The notes below the pieces were generated by a model that did not search any database, was not told where the DNA came from, and was given only the letters and a program-made list of their open reading frames with translations. Below, in pieces: positions 8,928-17,690 of a DNA stretch of 64,000 nt. Origin of the DNA: Brevibacillus sp. DP1.3A (lineage in GTDB: Bacteria > Bacillota > Bacilli > Brevibacillales > Brevibacillaceae). Positions within the stretch are counted from its first letter, which is position 1; each line of letters starts with the position of its first letter. A program made the translations under genes and the position numbers. Where the stretch lies: positions 4,862,001-4,926,000 of the forward strand of contig NZ_CP085876.1 of NCBI RefSeq assembly GCF_013284245.2. The letters are read 5' to 3'.

Positions 8928-9752
8928 TCACGATTGAAAAATGGCGTCCAACGCTTGGGACGTATGCGCGATCAATTGCTCAGGCAACTGGCTGTATGGC
9001 GAGATTTCCGGGATGATGTAGCCTTCATACCCGATCTCACGCAACGCTTCCACCACGCGGTTCCATGGGATATCGCCAGCGAGCAGCGGCACGAAACCTG
9101 TGATGTTGCCTGTCGACGTCTTGAAATCTTTGACGTGAATAGCTTGGATTCTCTTACCCAAAATGCGAATCCATTGCTCAGGAAAACCGAATTGCAGGAC
9201 GTTGCCTATATCAAAATAAGCGCCTACCCAAGGACTGTCTACTTCATCGATCAAGCGGGCCATCTCCAGTGGACTGAGCAAAAACTTGTTCCACACGTTT
9301 TCTACCCCGATGTATACCTGATGCTGCTCCGCCTTTTTCGCCAAACGCTGCAATGCTTCACGCGCCCGCTCGTAGGCCGTAGCATACGACACCTCAGCCG
9401 TTACGAGACCTGGGACGACGAGAACGGTCCGTGAGCCAAAAATACTTGCCGCCTCTATCATTTTCTCGACAACACGAATGCCTTGCTCGCGGATCGCTTC
9501 CTCATTATGTGTCAACGGATATTTCCATAAAAGGGCAGTAGAAACGCTTGGCAGCTCCAAACCGAGCTCACGAGCCTCGTCTGCCAGCCCCTTCCATTCC
9601 TGCTCTGTCATCTCTAGATGAAAGGGTGCATCTCCCTCGTCCAAATTCAGTTCTACCCCTTGATAGCCATGCGCTTTCGCCTGGCGAAACATTTCTTGTA
9701 CGCTCGTTTCCTTTGGGAAGCACCAAGCATTGATTCCCTTTTGAAAAGCCAT
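8928..9752 (-). CDS. Sugar phosphate isomerase/epimerase family TIM barrel
   Basis: A 274-residue protein of the xylose-isomerase-like/AP endonuclease 2 superfamily, related to hydroxypyruvate isomerase, IolE and 3-keto-sugar lyases. Metal-site candidates are visible in GVELNLDEG near the N-terminus, the central ENVWNK, the segment YFDIGNVLQFG and the C-terminal IPEISP. The start is ATG 9752, with GGGGAG 8 bases upstream; the upstream oxidoreductase stop overlaps this leader. Its position after three Gfo/Idh/MocA dehydrogenases suggests that it handles a keto-sugar product (isomerisation, epimerisation or beta-elimination). The exact reaction is an inference. Confidence 0.78.
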   Translation of the reverse strand: MAFQKGINAWCFPKETSVQEMFRQAKAHGYQGVELNLDEGDAPFHLEMTEQEWKGLADEARELGLELPSVSTALLWKYPLTHNEEAIREQGIRVVEKMIEAASIFGSRTVLVVPGLVTAEVSYATAYERAREALQRLAKKAEQHQVYIGVENVWNKFLLSPLEMARLIDEVDSPWVGAYFDIGNVLQFGFPEQWIRILGKRIQAIHVKDFKTSTGNITGFVPLLAGDIPWNRVVEALREIGYEGYIIPEISPYSQLPEQLIAHTSQALDAIFQS

Positions 9753-9757
9753 GCGCC

Positions 9758-10732
9758 TCACTCCCCTTTTCTCAAAATAGTGACAGGCTTTCCTTCTTGT
9801 GCCGACTGATTCGCTGCCAATGTTACTTCTAGCGTCTTTCTCGCTGATTCATACGGCGACAGAATCAAGCTGCGATCCCCTGTCAAAATCGCTGTAATAA
9901 ACGCTCGATCTTGCTCCACGTACATATCCACTGTGCTCTCTTGAGTACGTGCTCCCTGCTCATCCATGATCGCTAATTGCTTCCCGTCGATCATGACGCG
10001 GAAATCTTTACCCAAGATTTCTACATTTGTACGGTGATCCTGCTGGATGAAGCACGTATCCAGATGTCCTAGCGCCCCTGACTGAAACACCATACTGATG
10101 GATGTCACGTCTGGAATATCGATGTTTGGAATGTCACGCGAGGCGAGCAAGGCCATCTGCGCATAGACCTTCTCGATATCTCCGGCCAAATACCGCATCA
10201 TGTCCAATGTATGTGTCGCCTGCTCGACAAGCTGTCCGCCTGACTTGCCCATTTCCCTCCACCAAGGTGTCGTGACGAACTTAGTCAAATAATGGCCACG
10301 AACGAGTGCAATCGGCTTGCCTTCCAAGTACGCTTTTGCTTCCTGCACGATATCGAGATAGCGTAGGCAATAGCCAGTCGCGGTGATAATCCCTGCCTTT
10401 TCAATCGCTGCTTGCTTTTCGTTCACTTTCTGTATGTCCAGCCCAATTGGCTTTTCCACAAACAGATGAATGCCTTTCGCCGCCGCCGTTTCCTCAATCT
10501 CTTCATGCGCAAAAGGTGGGACGCACACAAACAAAGCATCCAGCTTTTCTGCCTCTACTAGCTCACGCCAAGAGGTGTAGCCATGCGCACCAATGCGCTC
10601 AGCAGTCTCTGCAGCCGCCTCTTGGTTCACGTCGCACACCGCAACGACCTTTACCCTTTCGTCCGTCAATAAGCCTTTCAGATGATGCTGCCCGATTCCA
10701 CCTACGCCGATCATGCCTACACGTACACTCAT
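9758..10732 (-). CDS. Gfo/Idh/MocA family oxidoreductase (third of three)
   Basis: A 324-residue NAD(P)-dependent oxidoreductase. The Rossmann motif GMIGVGGIGQHHLKGL is at the N-terminus, the conserved EKP of the family is in LFVEKPIG (about residue 93), and the C-terminal alpha/beta domain begins near residue 125. The family oxidises or reduces sugars, inositols and their derivatives. It starts 15 bases after the stop of the preceding oxidoreductase gene and runs into the isomerase gene. The three oxidoreductases are clearly distinct proteins rather than recent duplicates. Confidence 0.83.
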   Translation of the reverse strand: MSVRVGMIGVGGIGQHHLKGLLTDERVKVVAVCDVNQEAAAETAERIGAHGYTSWRELVEAEKLDALFVCVPPFAHEEIEETAAAKGIHLFVEKPIGLDIQKVNEKQAAIEKAGIITATGYCLRYLDIVQEAKAYLEGKPIALVRGHYLTKFVTTPWWREMGKSGGQLVEQATHTLDMMRYLAGDIEKVYAQMALLASRDIPNIDIPDVTSISMVFQSGALGHLDTCFIQQDHRTNVEILGKDFRVMIDGKQLAIMDEQGARTQESTVDMYVEQDRAFITAILTGDRSLILSPYESARKTLEVTLAANQSAQEGKPVTILRKGE

Positions 10733-10747
10733 GCGTCATTCACCGTC

Positions 10748-11722
10748 CTAGCGTAATACGACTGGTTGCTTCTGTTCAGCAGATTGATAAGCTGCGAGTG
10801 CTACTTCCACCGCTCGCAAGCCGTCTTCACCCGTAATCGACGGCGCTTTCTTTTCACGCACGCTGGTGACGAAATCTTTGACCAATTGACTGTCCATGTC
10901 ATCGCCCCAGTTGACCCACTTCAATCCTTTTTCATTGGAATAGACATCCAGCTTTTGAGAAAAAGCGTCGAGCGAGATCGTGCCTTCTGTCCCGATAATT
11001 TCCATCGTCACATCTCCCCATGTCGGGAAGGCTTTGTTACGAGACCAGCTGCAATCGAGTGTGGCAAAAACTCCGTTCTCAAATTCCATGGTCAAAATGC
11101 CGCAATCATCAATCGGTGTATCGGAAAACTTGCTGTCTACCTCCGCGTAAACCTCACGCACTTCAGAGTCCATGAACCAGCGCATCAAATCAACAACGTG
11201 AACCGTGTGATCGATCACTGCGCCTCCGCCGGATTTTTCCCGATCGACGAACCAACCACCAGGATTTTGTCCACGGTTCGTACCCCGGATCGCCATGATA
11301 CGTCCGACCTTGCCTTGCTCCACCAATTGCTTTGCTCGAACAACAGCCGGATGGAATCGCACGGGGAATGCCGTCTGCAAAATAACGCCCTGCTCGTGGC
11401 AAAAGTCGATCATCTCTTGAGCAGCCTCTGCTGTTGTCGCCAGCGGTTTTTCGCACAAGATGTGCTTGCCAGCCTTCGCTGCCGCTAACGTATGCTCTTG
11501 GTGCTTGGCGTTTTCCGAGGTGACGATGACCGCATCGATATCCGTTGCGAGCAGCTCATGATAATCGGAGAAGAACGGAACGCCAAACTTTTCAGCCGCC
11601 GCCTTTCCGCGTACTTCATCCTCATCTGCTACTCCGACCAATTGAACCCCATCTACTTTCGCAATCGCATTTGCATAGCTGTATGCATGCATATGTGCAA
11701 CACTGATGATTCCGAGTTTCAT
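10748..11722 (-). CDS. Gfo/Idh/MocA family oxidoreductase (second of three)
   Basis: A 324-residue NAD(P)-dependent dehydrogenase starting with LGIISVAHMHAYSYANAI, a variant of the usual GxGxxG segment, and carrying the family motif CEKPLATT (about residue 95). The motif GGGAVIDHTVHVVDLMRWF contains the conserved catalytic-site His and Asp residues of the C-terminal domain. AGGAGGG lies before the ATG. It is likely to act on the same imported sugar as its neighbours. Confidence 0.83.
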   Translation of the reverse strand: MKLGIISVAHMHAYSYANAIAKVDGVQLVGVADEDEVRGKAAAEKFGVPFFSDYHELLATDIDAVIVTSENAKHQEHTLAAAKAGKHILCEKPLATTAEAAQEMIDFCHEQGVILQTAFPVRFHPAVVRAKQLVEQGKVGRIMAIRGTNRGQNPGGWFVDREKSGGGAVIDHTVHVVDLMRWFMDSEVREVYAEVDSKFSDTPIDDCGILTMEFENGVFATLDCSWSRNKAFPTWGDVTMEIIGTEGTISLDAFSQKLDVYSNEKGLKWVNWGDDMDSQLVKDFVTSVREKKAPSITGEDGLRAVEVALAAYQSAEQKQPVVLR

Positions 11723-11735
11723 GTCCAGTCCCCTC

Positions 11736-12725
11736 CTACACCAAAGTTACGGGTTTACCCGTTTCGATTGACACAAGCGCAGCACGAGCGATTTCTACCG
11801 CTTTCACGGCGTCTTCTGCCGTCACGAGTGGCTCCAGATCACGGTCGATGCACTCGATGAAATGCTTCAATTCTCTGAAATACGGGTTTTCACGCAACGG
11901 ACTCTCCGGAACTGCGACTCCGCTCATGCCTGCTTGCTTCGAGCGATTAACCGCCACAAGCGGTTTTTCCTTCGAGCTGTCGTAGGAAATGATGCCTTCC
12001 TTCCCTGCCAGCTCCATTTTCATCGCGAAGCCTTCATGTGCCCACGAGCCTTCCACATGTGCAATCATGCCGTTCTTGAAGCGAAGCGTAACCAGTGCGT
12101 AATCCATCCGGGCAAAACCTCGACCAAGCAAGCCTTTCGCGTACACACGCTCCACATCCCCGAAGCACCAACGCAAAAAGTCAAAATCGTGAATGATCAT
12201 ATCTAATACAAGGCTGCCACTGTTTTTGTAGTCCGCGTACCAGTCGTTCCACGCTGTTGGGAAAATACCACCACGGAACGTACGTGCCACACCAACGTTA
12301 CCAATCGCACCATCATTAACCAACTGACGGGACTTTTCATATTCCGGGAAGAAGCGCAGGACGTGTCCAACGAACAGCTTGACGTTCTTCTCCCGGCAAT
12401 AATCAACGATAAAACGAGCCTCTTCCTTATCACGAGCCAACGGCTTTTCGCAAATGACATGCTTGCCTGCATCCGCAGCCTTTTTCACATAAGTTTTATG
12501 AAGGTACGTAGGCAAACACACGTCTACGATGTCGACCTGCGCCAATTTTTCCATAGCCTCTTCATAGCTTTCAAACCATTCTGTTTTTGTCTCTGCTGCC
12601 AGCTCTTTTCCTCTCTCGCTGCGGATATCGACGATCCCGACCAGCTTGACGTTTTCCATGGCAGCATACGATTTCGCGTGAACAGTCCCCATGGTTCCTG
12701 CTCCGATTACCAGAACATGATGCAT
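11736..12725 (-). CDS. Gfo/Idh/MocA family oxidoreductase (first of three)
   Basis: A 329-residue NAD(P)-dependent dehydrogenase. It begins MHHVLVIGAGTMGTVHAKSY (Rossmann motif), contains CEKPLARD near residue 95 and GSLVLDMIIHDFDFLRW in the catalytic domain. The start is ATG 12725, preceded by AAAGGAG; the longer open frame upstream overlaps the permease gene and is not used. It is 29 bases downstream of the permease stop and first of the three dehydrogenases in the operon. Confidence 0.83.
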   Translation of the reverse strand: MHHVLVIGAGTMGTVHAKSYAAMENVKLVGIVDIRSERGKELAAETKTEWFESYEEAMEKLAQVDIVDVCLPTYLHKTYVKKAADAGKHVICEKPLARDKEEARFIVDYCREKNVKLFVGHVLRFFPEYEKSRQLVNDGAIGNVGVARTFRGGIFPTAWNDWYADYKNSGSLVLDMIIHDFDFLRWCFGDVERVYAKGLLGRGFARMDYALVTLRFKNGMIAHVEGSWAHEGFAMKMELAGKEGIISYDSSKEKPLVAVNRSKQAGMSGVAVPESPLRENPYFRELKHFIECIDRDLEPLVTAEDAVKAVEIARAALVSIETGKPVTLV

Positions 12726-12754
12726 AATGGTTTCACTCCTTTTTTCGAAAATGA

Positions 12755-13597
12755 CTATTTGGACCCAGTTAGGGTAATTCCCTCGACAAAATGCTTCTGC
12801 AAGAATATAAAGACGATGATCATCGGCCAAATGGCAAGAACGGAGCCCGCCATCAAAATCGGGTAATTCGTCAAATTGGTGTGCTCGCCCGTCAAGTACG
12901 CCAAACCAGCGGAGAGCGGCATTTTATCAGGCGTGCTGTTGACGATCAGCGGCCACATTAGGTCGTTCCAAGACCACAACGCTACGAAAATGGCGAGTGC
13001 GATCAAGCCGGGCCTCGCCAGCGGCAACATAATTCTCCAGTAAATCTGAAAATGGTTGCAGCCATCGAGCTTCGCCGCCTCTTCCAGTTCTTTTGGCAGC
13101 GACATGAAAAACTGACGCAGAAGAAACGTTCCAAATGCACTAAACAATCCTGGTACAATCAATGCTGTTAACGTGTTCAGCCAGCCAAGCTCTTTCATGA
13201 TCATAAATTGCGGAAGCAGAAACACCTGACCTGGCACCATCAAAACGGTCAAGAACAAGATGAACAAGGCGTTTCGCCCTGGAAATTCAATTCGCGCGAA
13301 TGCGTATGCCGCAAGCGAGCAAAGGAATACTTGCCCGACTACCTTCGCCGCGGTTGTGATCACGGTATTCCAATAAAAGTCCAAGAAGGGCAGCATCTCA
13401 AAAATATGGGTGTAATTCTCCCATTGATACTTGGTCGGCAAAATGACTGGAGGCACCTGTGTCGATTCGCCTAGTGACTTGAGAGAAGTGAGGACCATCC
13501 AGACGAATGGCGCAATCATCACGAGAGCACCTGCAATCAACAGCAGATGAATCAACAACTTCTTGCCCATTTTGTTCCGACTCGTATAAACACTCAT
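12755..13597 (-). CDS. Carbohydrate ABC transporter permease (MalG/AraQ type)
   Basis: A 280-residue inner-membrane permease with six predicted helices. The EAA loop that contacts the ATPase is EEAAKLDGCNHFQIYWRIMLPLARPG (about residues 178-203, described by its EAA and LP residues). It belongs to the CUT1 sugar transporter class and pairs with the permease encoded upstream. No ATPase gene lies in the operon; such systems often share a general MsmX-type ATPase encoded elsewhere. Confidence 0.88.
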   Translation of the reverse strand: MSVYTSRNKMGKKLLIHLLLIAGALVMIAPFVWMVLTSLKSLGESTQVPPVILPTKYQWENYTHIFEMLPFLDFYWNTVITTAAKVVGQVFLCSLAAYAFARIEFPGRNALFILFLTVLMVPGQVFLLPQFMIMKELGWLNTLTALIVPGLFSAFGTFLLRQFFMSLPKELEEAAKLDGCNHFQIYWRIMLPLARPGLIALAIFVALWSWNDLMWPLIVNSTPDKMPLSAGLAYLTGEHTNLTNYPILMAGSVLAIWPMIIVFIFLQKHFVEGITLTGSK

Positions 13598-13627
13598 TCC
13601 ATATCCCTCCCGTCTGTTCAGCTTTGA

Positions 13628-14578
13628 TTAATCATAGTGAACCCATTTTTTCTGTAACTTCATTTGAATAGCAGTGACGATCAGGATCATCACCAGAAGC
13701 ACGACAGCAACTGCGGCCGCATAGCCACCGTTCCCTGATTCAAATCCATTCGTAAAGAACAAGTACGCCATCGTCTGCGTTTGCTCAGTCGCCGGATTGC
13801 CCATTTTGCTTCCGAGCATCAGATAAATCAGGTCAAATACTTGAAAAGCCCCAATCAAGGAAGTGATACTGACGAAAAAGATCGATGGAGTCAACAGCGG
13901 CAACGTAATCTTGAAAAACATACGAACCGGTCCCGCTCCGTCAATTTCTGCTGCTTCGTAATAGCTTCTCGGGATCCCTTGCAATCCGGCCAGAAAAATC
14001 ACCATGTTGTATCCGATGGAGCTCCAAACGGCAACGATAATCACCGCATACAAAGCAATGGCGGGATCAGATATCCAGCGTGGGCCCTCAATGCCTACCA
14101 AGCCCAGCAAATAATTGATCAGACCGTAGTCAGCGTTGTACAACCATCTCCACACCATCGCCACCGCTGCCGCCATCGTCACAACGGGCAGGAAGTACAG
14201 GGTGCGATAAATCGTAATACCCTTAATTTTCTGATTAAGCAGCACAGCGATAAAAATGGAGATAGCGATACCGACAGGAACTGCGATCACTGTATAAATT
14301 AGCGTGTTTTTCAGCGCGATCCACAAGTAAGGGTCCTTGAACAACAACTCGTAATTATGTAAGCCAGCCCACTTGTACTTGCCGAATCCTCCCCATTTGG
14401 TAAAGCTCAAATAAATGGTTTGTACGATCGGCCATAAGTAGAAGACACCCAACCCGATCAGTGTGGGAGCAATCATGAGATACGCCCAGAACCAATCACT
14501 TCTCTTCATGCGATTCAACGATTTTTTCGTTTTTGGCTGGACGGCGGCGTGCATTTCAGGCTGCAACTGGCTGCTCAT
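13628..14578 (-). CDS. Carbohydrate ABC transporter permease (MalF/UgpA type)
   Basis: A 316-residue CUT1 family permease with six predicted helices from about residue 35. The EAA loop reads YYEAAEIDGAGPVRMFFKI followed by TLPLL. The start is ATG 14578, about 11 bases after GGAGG; the open frame extends further upstream into the terminator hairpin of the binding-protein gene. Together with the downstream permease it forms the membrane channel of the importer. Confidence 0.87.
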   Translation of the reverse strand: MSSQLQPEMHAAVQPKTKKSLNRMKRSDWFWAYLMIAPTLIGLGVFYLWPIVQTIYLSFTKWGGFGKYKWAGLHNYELLFKDPYLWIALKNTLIYTVIAVPVGIAISIFIAVLLNQKIKGITIYRTLYFLPVVTMAAAVAMVWRWLYNADYGLINYLLGLVGIEGPRWISDPAIALYAVIIVAVWSSIGYNMVIFLAGLQGIPRSYYEAAEIDGAGPVRMFFKITLPLLTPSIFFVSITSLIGAFQVFDLIYLMLGSKMGNPATEQTQTMAYLFFTNGFESGNGGYAAAVAVVLLVMILIVTAIQMKLQKKWVHYD

Positions 14579-14609
14579 CGCATTCATTCCCTCCTTACAT
14601 AAGCTTTTC

Positions 14610-14646
14610 AAAAAAGGATGGCCTCGTCCATGATGCGAAGCCATCC
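14610..14646 (-). terminator. Hairpin after the binding-protein gene
   Basis: Stem GGATGGC/GCCATCC (14616-14622 and 14640-14646) followed on the minus strand by TTTTTT. Such partial terminators between a binding-protein gene and its permeases commonly make the binding protein more abundant than the membrane parts. Confidence 0.75.
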
Positions 14647-14658
14647 ATCATGGAGCTT

Positions 14659-15939
14659 TTATTCTTGGCTAAGCATTTCGTTCATTTTTTGTGCGAGCTC
14701 TTTGGAAGCATCCTCTACGCTCATTTGACCAGCCCAAGCCTTGGTCATGAGCTCTGTTTCCAGCTTGGCCCATTTTGCTGTGTCCTTCGAGATCGGATAT
14801 GGTTTTGCTGCAGCTGCCTGATCAATAAAAATTTTCAGATTAAAGTTCGGCATGGATTGTACCCATGTATCCTGTGTTCCGTTAAATGCCGGAATCGCAG
14901 CACCCGATTTTGCCAGGATTTCTGCCCCTTCTTTCGAACCCAAAAATTTCACGAATTCCCATGCTTCCTTCGGATGTTTGGTATTAGCCGAAATCACGTT
15001 GCCCAGGCCGTGAATGACGCTTGTGTTCTCTTTCCCTTTTGGAAGATACGTCACGTCCACTTTGTCCTTTGTATACTCATTCTTATTAAAAGCAGATGCC
15101 ATCCATGATCCGTTGTACATCATCGCGATCTTGCCTGATTCAAACAGCTGTGTTGCCTCTGTTTCGGACAATTGTGCTGCTGTTGGGGATGATTTTTCGT
15201 TGATCAGGTCTGTCCAAAACTTGAGGCCTTCGATCGTTTCCGGTTTGTCATAGCCGGACGTTTTCTTGTCTTCCGAAATGATATAGCCACCGCTTTGATA
15301 GATCGTGTTATAGAAGCCGTCTTGTCCATAAGGAGGTGCTGCAATTCCCCAAACGCCTTTTTTCTCATCAGTCAATTGCTTTGCTGCTTCCTTCAGCTTG
15401 TTCCAATCCCAGGTTTCGTCTGGATACGATACTTTTGCGTCGTCAAACAGTTTCTTGTTGTACCAAAGGCCAATGGTGTCGAAGTCTTTCGGTAGCGCGT
15501 AGTTTTGTCCATCGTAGGTGTAGAGATCAACGAGAGCTTTCGGATAATTGTTCAGATCGATGCCATCTGCCTTAATTTGATCTGTAAGCGGCAAGAGCAT
15601 GTCATTCGCTGCGTATTTAATAATACGTGGACCATTAATCCAAAAAATGTCTGGCAAGGTGCCACCCGTTGCGGCTGCCTCCATCTTTGTCCAGTATTGC
15701 TTGTTAGGCGTTAGCTCGATTTTGATGTCCACGTTCGGATTCTTTTCGTTAAACTTTTTCGCGATTTCCTCCATCGCAGGCAATTGGTTTTTGTCCCACA
15801 GAGCATATGTGAGCGTTACCTTTTCGCCTGAAGCAGCACTGTCAGTCGTTCCAGCTGGTGCGGAGCTCTGTCCGCCGCCCGAACATCCTGCCACTGCTAC
15901 CAAGAGAGCAGCCATTGCAATCGAAACCAACTTCTTCAT
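14659..15939 (-). CDS. Sugar-binding lipoprotein of the ABC importer
   Basis: A 426-residue extracellular solute-binding protein (family 1). The N-terminus is a lipoprotein signal peptide ending in lipobox VAGC (Cys 19) followed by SGGGQSS. The mature part has the usual two-lobed binding-protein pattern, including DIFWINGPRIIKYA and FESGKIAMMYNGSWMAS. It is anchored to the outer face of the membrane and delivers a sugar to the two permeases encoded downstream. A candidate ROK operator lies 118-140 bases upstream of its start. Confidence 0.88.
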   Translation of the reverse strand: MKKLVSIAMAALLVAVAGCSGGGQSSAPAGTTDSAASGEKVTLTYALWDKNQLPAMEEIAKKFNEKNPNVDIKIELTPNKQYWTKMEAAATGGTLPDIFWINGPRIIKYAANDMLLPLTDQIKADGIDLNNYPKALVDLYTYDGQNYALPKDFDTIGLWYNKKLFDDAKVSYPDETWDWNKLKEAAKQLTDEKKGVWGIAAPPYGQDGFYNTIYQSGGYIISEDKKTSGYDKPETIEGLKFWTDLINEKSSPTAAQLSETEATQLFESGKIAMMYNGSWMASAFNKNEYTKDKVDVTYLPKGKENTSVIHGLGNVISANTKHPKEAWEFVKFLGSKEGAEILAKSGAAIPAFNGTQDTWVQSMPNFNLKIFIDQAAAAKPYPISKDTAKWAKLETELMTKAWAGQMSVEDASKELAQKMNEMLSQE

Positions 15940-16056
15940 CAGAAATCCCTCCTCGATTTACGTTCTCCTCTTTTACCCCCAAAACATTGCCAAACACGAC
16001 ACGCTTCCCTTTTCGACTCGCCCCCTTTCAACGATTTTTGATGGATGAAAACTTTC

Positions 16057-16079
16057 TTTTTCCAATGACCAAATAAAGT
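16057..16079. promoter_or_regulatory. Candidate ROK operator upstream of the sugar operon
   Basis: The 23-base site TTTTTCCAATGAC-CAA-ATAAAGT matches the site at 17319-17341 at 20 of 23 positions. It sits between the repressor stop and the binding-protein start. The repetition upstream of the regulator and of its neighbour operon is the basis for the call. Confidence 0.6.
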
Positions 16080-16093
16080 ATGCAAAAAAGATG

Positions 16094-17299
16094 TTACAAG
16101 CTGAAGTGAAAAACCTCTTGTAACAAAACAGCAGCAGCAGCCTTGACCTCGAAATCAGCTCCCAATACAGTTGGACGGAATTCCAGCCCTTCGACCATCG
16201 TCCCCATCGCTTGAGCCATCACTTGTTTTTGGATGCGATCAAACAATACTTGATTGTCTCGGATCATTTCTCCACCCAGAATGATTAGGCTCGGGTTGAA
16301 CAAATTCACCAGATTCACAATGCCGATCGACAAGTACGAAGCGATTTCGTCGACGATGTCTTGGCATACTTGATCCCCTTGATGCAGTGCTTGGCGAAAG
16401 ACATCAAATGTGATTCTTGTCATATCTCCGTCAGCCAAATCCATGACGAGCGTTTCTTTTCCGCGTGTAACGGCGGACAATATGCCTGAGTAAATGGCTG
16501 GCCACGCCACGTAGTTTTCCAAACAGCCGACGTTGCCGCAGTCACAGCGCATCCCACTTCGATCGACTGTCGTATGCCCGAATTCACCTGCTCCACCTCG
16601 GCTTCCGCGGAAGATGGAACCGTTTACAACGAGACCCGAACCAACCCCTTCTCCTACGGTAACAAACAGGAGATTGTCAGCATTCAGTCCACCACCGAAG
16701 TTTTTTTCTGCCAGGGCGATTGCATTGGCATCATTGTCGAGCCATGTGTTTAGCCCAAAACGTTCTTCTGCCATGTCCTTTAACGGAACATCATGCAAGC
16801 GCAGCTTGGAGTTGAAGCGGATGACCCCACTCGCTGCATCGACAATCCCTGGTGCGATGATGGAAATGCCTAGACAACGACTAACATCATCCACTGACTG
16901 GAGAAAGTCCTCAATCGAATCCAGCACATACTGGATGATCAGGTCACTCACTAGACCAGCTTTTACCGGATAGATTTTCTTTTGCTTTGTAGCCGCTTCC
17001 AAATTCATTTCAGCAATCGTAATCGCTGTATTCGTAATAGAGACGCCAATCAAAAACTTCCCGTCTGGACAGAAGCGAACCATAATAGGCTTACGGCCAC
17101 CCTTTGACTCACCTGTCCCATCTTCTGCAACCATGCCGTCACGGATCAGCTCATTGACTGCCGAGGTGACTGTAGTTGGACTGATGCCCTGCTTTTTGGC
17201 GATATCACTTCGCGAGATGGGCCCAAACTGGCGAATAGTGTCGAGTATAATAAAGCGATTGAGCTCTTGGATTAGTTTCAGATCTCCAGTTCTGCGCAT
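16094..17299 (-). CDS. ROK family transcriptional repressor (XylR/NagC type)
   Basis: A 401-residue regulator. Residues 10-75 form a winged helix-turn-helix (RSDIAKKQGISPTTVTSAVNEL), followed by a ROK sugar-binding domain with the zinc motif CDCGNVGCLENYV (about residue 245). ROK repressors release DNA on binding their sugar. The kinase-type phosphate loop is degenerate (LIGVSITNTAITIAEM), consistent with a sensing rather than catalytic domain. It is transcribed from its own promoter (17343-17371), with the candidate operator overlapping the start of transcription, so autoregulation is likely. Confidence 0.87.
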   Translation of the reverse strand: MRRTGDLKLIQELNRFIILDTIRQFGPISRSDIAKKQGISPTTVTSAVNELIRDGMVAEDGTGESKGGRKPIMVRFCPDGKFLIGVSITNTAITIAEMNLEAATKQKKIYPVKAGLVSDLIIQYVLDSIEDFLQSVDDVSRCLGISIIAPGIVDAASGVIRFNSKLRLHDVPLKDMAEERFGLNTWLDNDANAIALAEKNFGGGLNADNLLFVTVGEGVGSGLVVNGSIFRGSRGGAGEFGHTTVDRSGMRCDCGNVGCLENYVAWPAIYSGILSAVTRGKETLVMDLADGDMTRITFDVFRQALHQGDQVCQDIVDEIASYLSIGIVNLVNLFNPSLIILGGEMIRDNQVLFDRIQKQVMAQAMGTMVEGLEFRPTVLGADFEVKAAAAVLLQEVFHFSL

Positions 17300-17318
17300 C
17301 GTATTCGTTCATCCTTTG

Positions 17319-17341
17319 TTTTTCCAATGACTTTATAAAGT
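17319..17341. promoter_or_regulatory. Candidate ROK autoregulatory operator
   Basis: TTTTTCCAATGAC-TTT-ATAAAGT, containing the 12-bp perfect palindrome ACTTTATAAAGT. It lies just downstream of the -10 box of the repressor promoter and repeats the site at 16057-16079. Confidence 0.65.
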
Positions 17342-17342
17342 G

Positions 17343-17371
17343 ATCATACTGAAATTTGTATTTTGTGTCAA
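17343..17371 (-). promoter_or_regulatory. SigA promoter of the ROK repressor gene
   Basis: On the minus strand TTGACA (17366-17371), 17-base spacer, TATGAT (17343-17348). Confidence 0.8.
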
Positions 17372-17451
17372 TTTCGTTTTTTCTTAGATTTCAATCAATT
17401 TTTTCTGATTGAATATTCCATATATATTCGCCAACAATCAAGCTGATATAC

Positions 17452-17690
17452 TATATCGCCTTGGGTGCCTATCTCACCTTGGATTCTAATAGCTCTGGAG
17501 ACTTTATCGGAGGCTACGATGAAACGAAAACCATTCCACTAAAGAATGGCCCCGCCAAGTTCGGTTACAACGGCCCATTAGCCACTCTTATCTGGAAAAA
17601 CCGCTCCACCCACTATGAACTAACGTACCATTACTATTATGAGGACGATGTGGAAGCCAAGCTGGTGGAGATTGCCTTCTTCGGATCAGT
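17452..17690 (+). pseudogene. Fragment of a DUF4367-like gene
   Basis: An open stretch of about 80 codons without a ribosome site encodes a peptide containing GPAKFGYNGPLATLIWKN and HYELTYHYYYEDDVEAKLVE. This matches the style of the C-terminal domain of DUF4367-type secreted or membrane proteins (glycine turn, LIW-x-NxxHYEL, then an acidic helix). After about 17690 the frame reads through antisense to the neighbouring gene. It is a 3' piece of a lost gene joined tail to tail with another broken gene. The family assignment is tentative. Confidence 0.5.

Noticed and set aside
10766..11488. 240-codon plus-strand frame
   Set aside because: Antisense to a Gfo/Idh/MocA gene.
15940..16056. cre (CcpA) site before the sugar operon
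   Set aside because: TGGCAATGTTTTG-like segments are present but none matches the cre consensus well enough.
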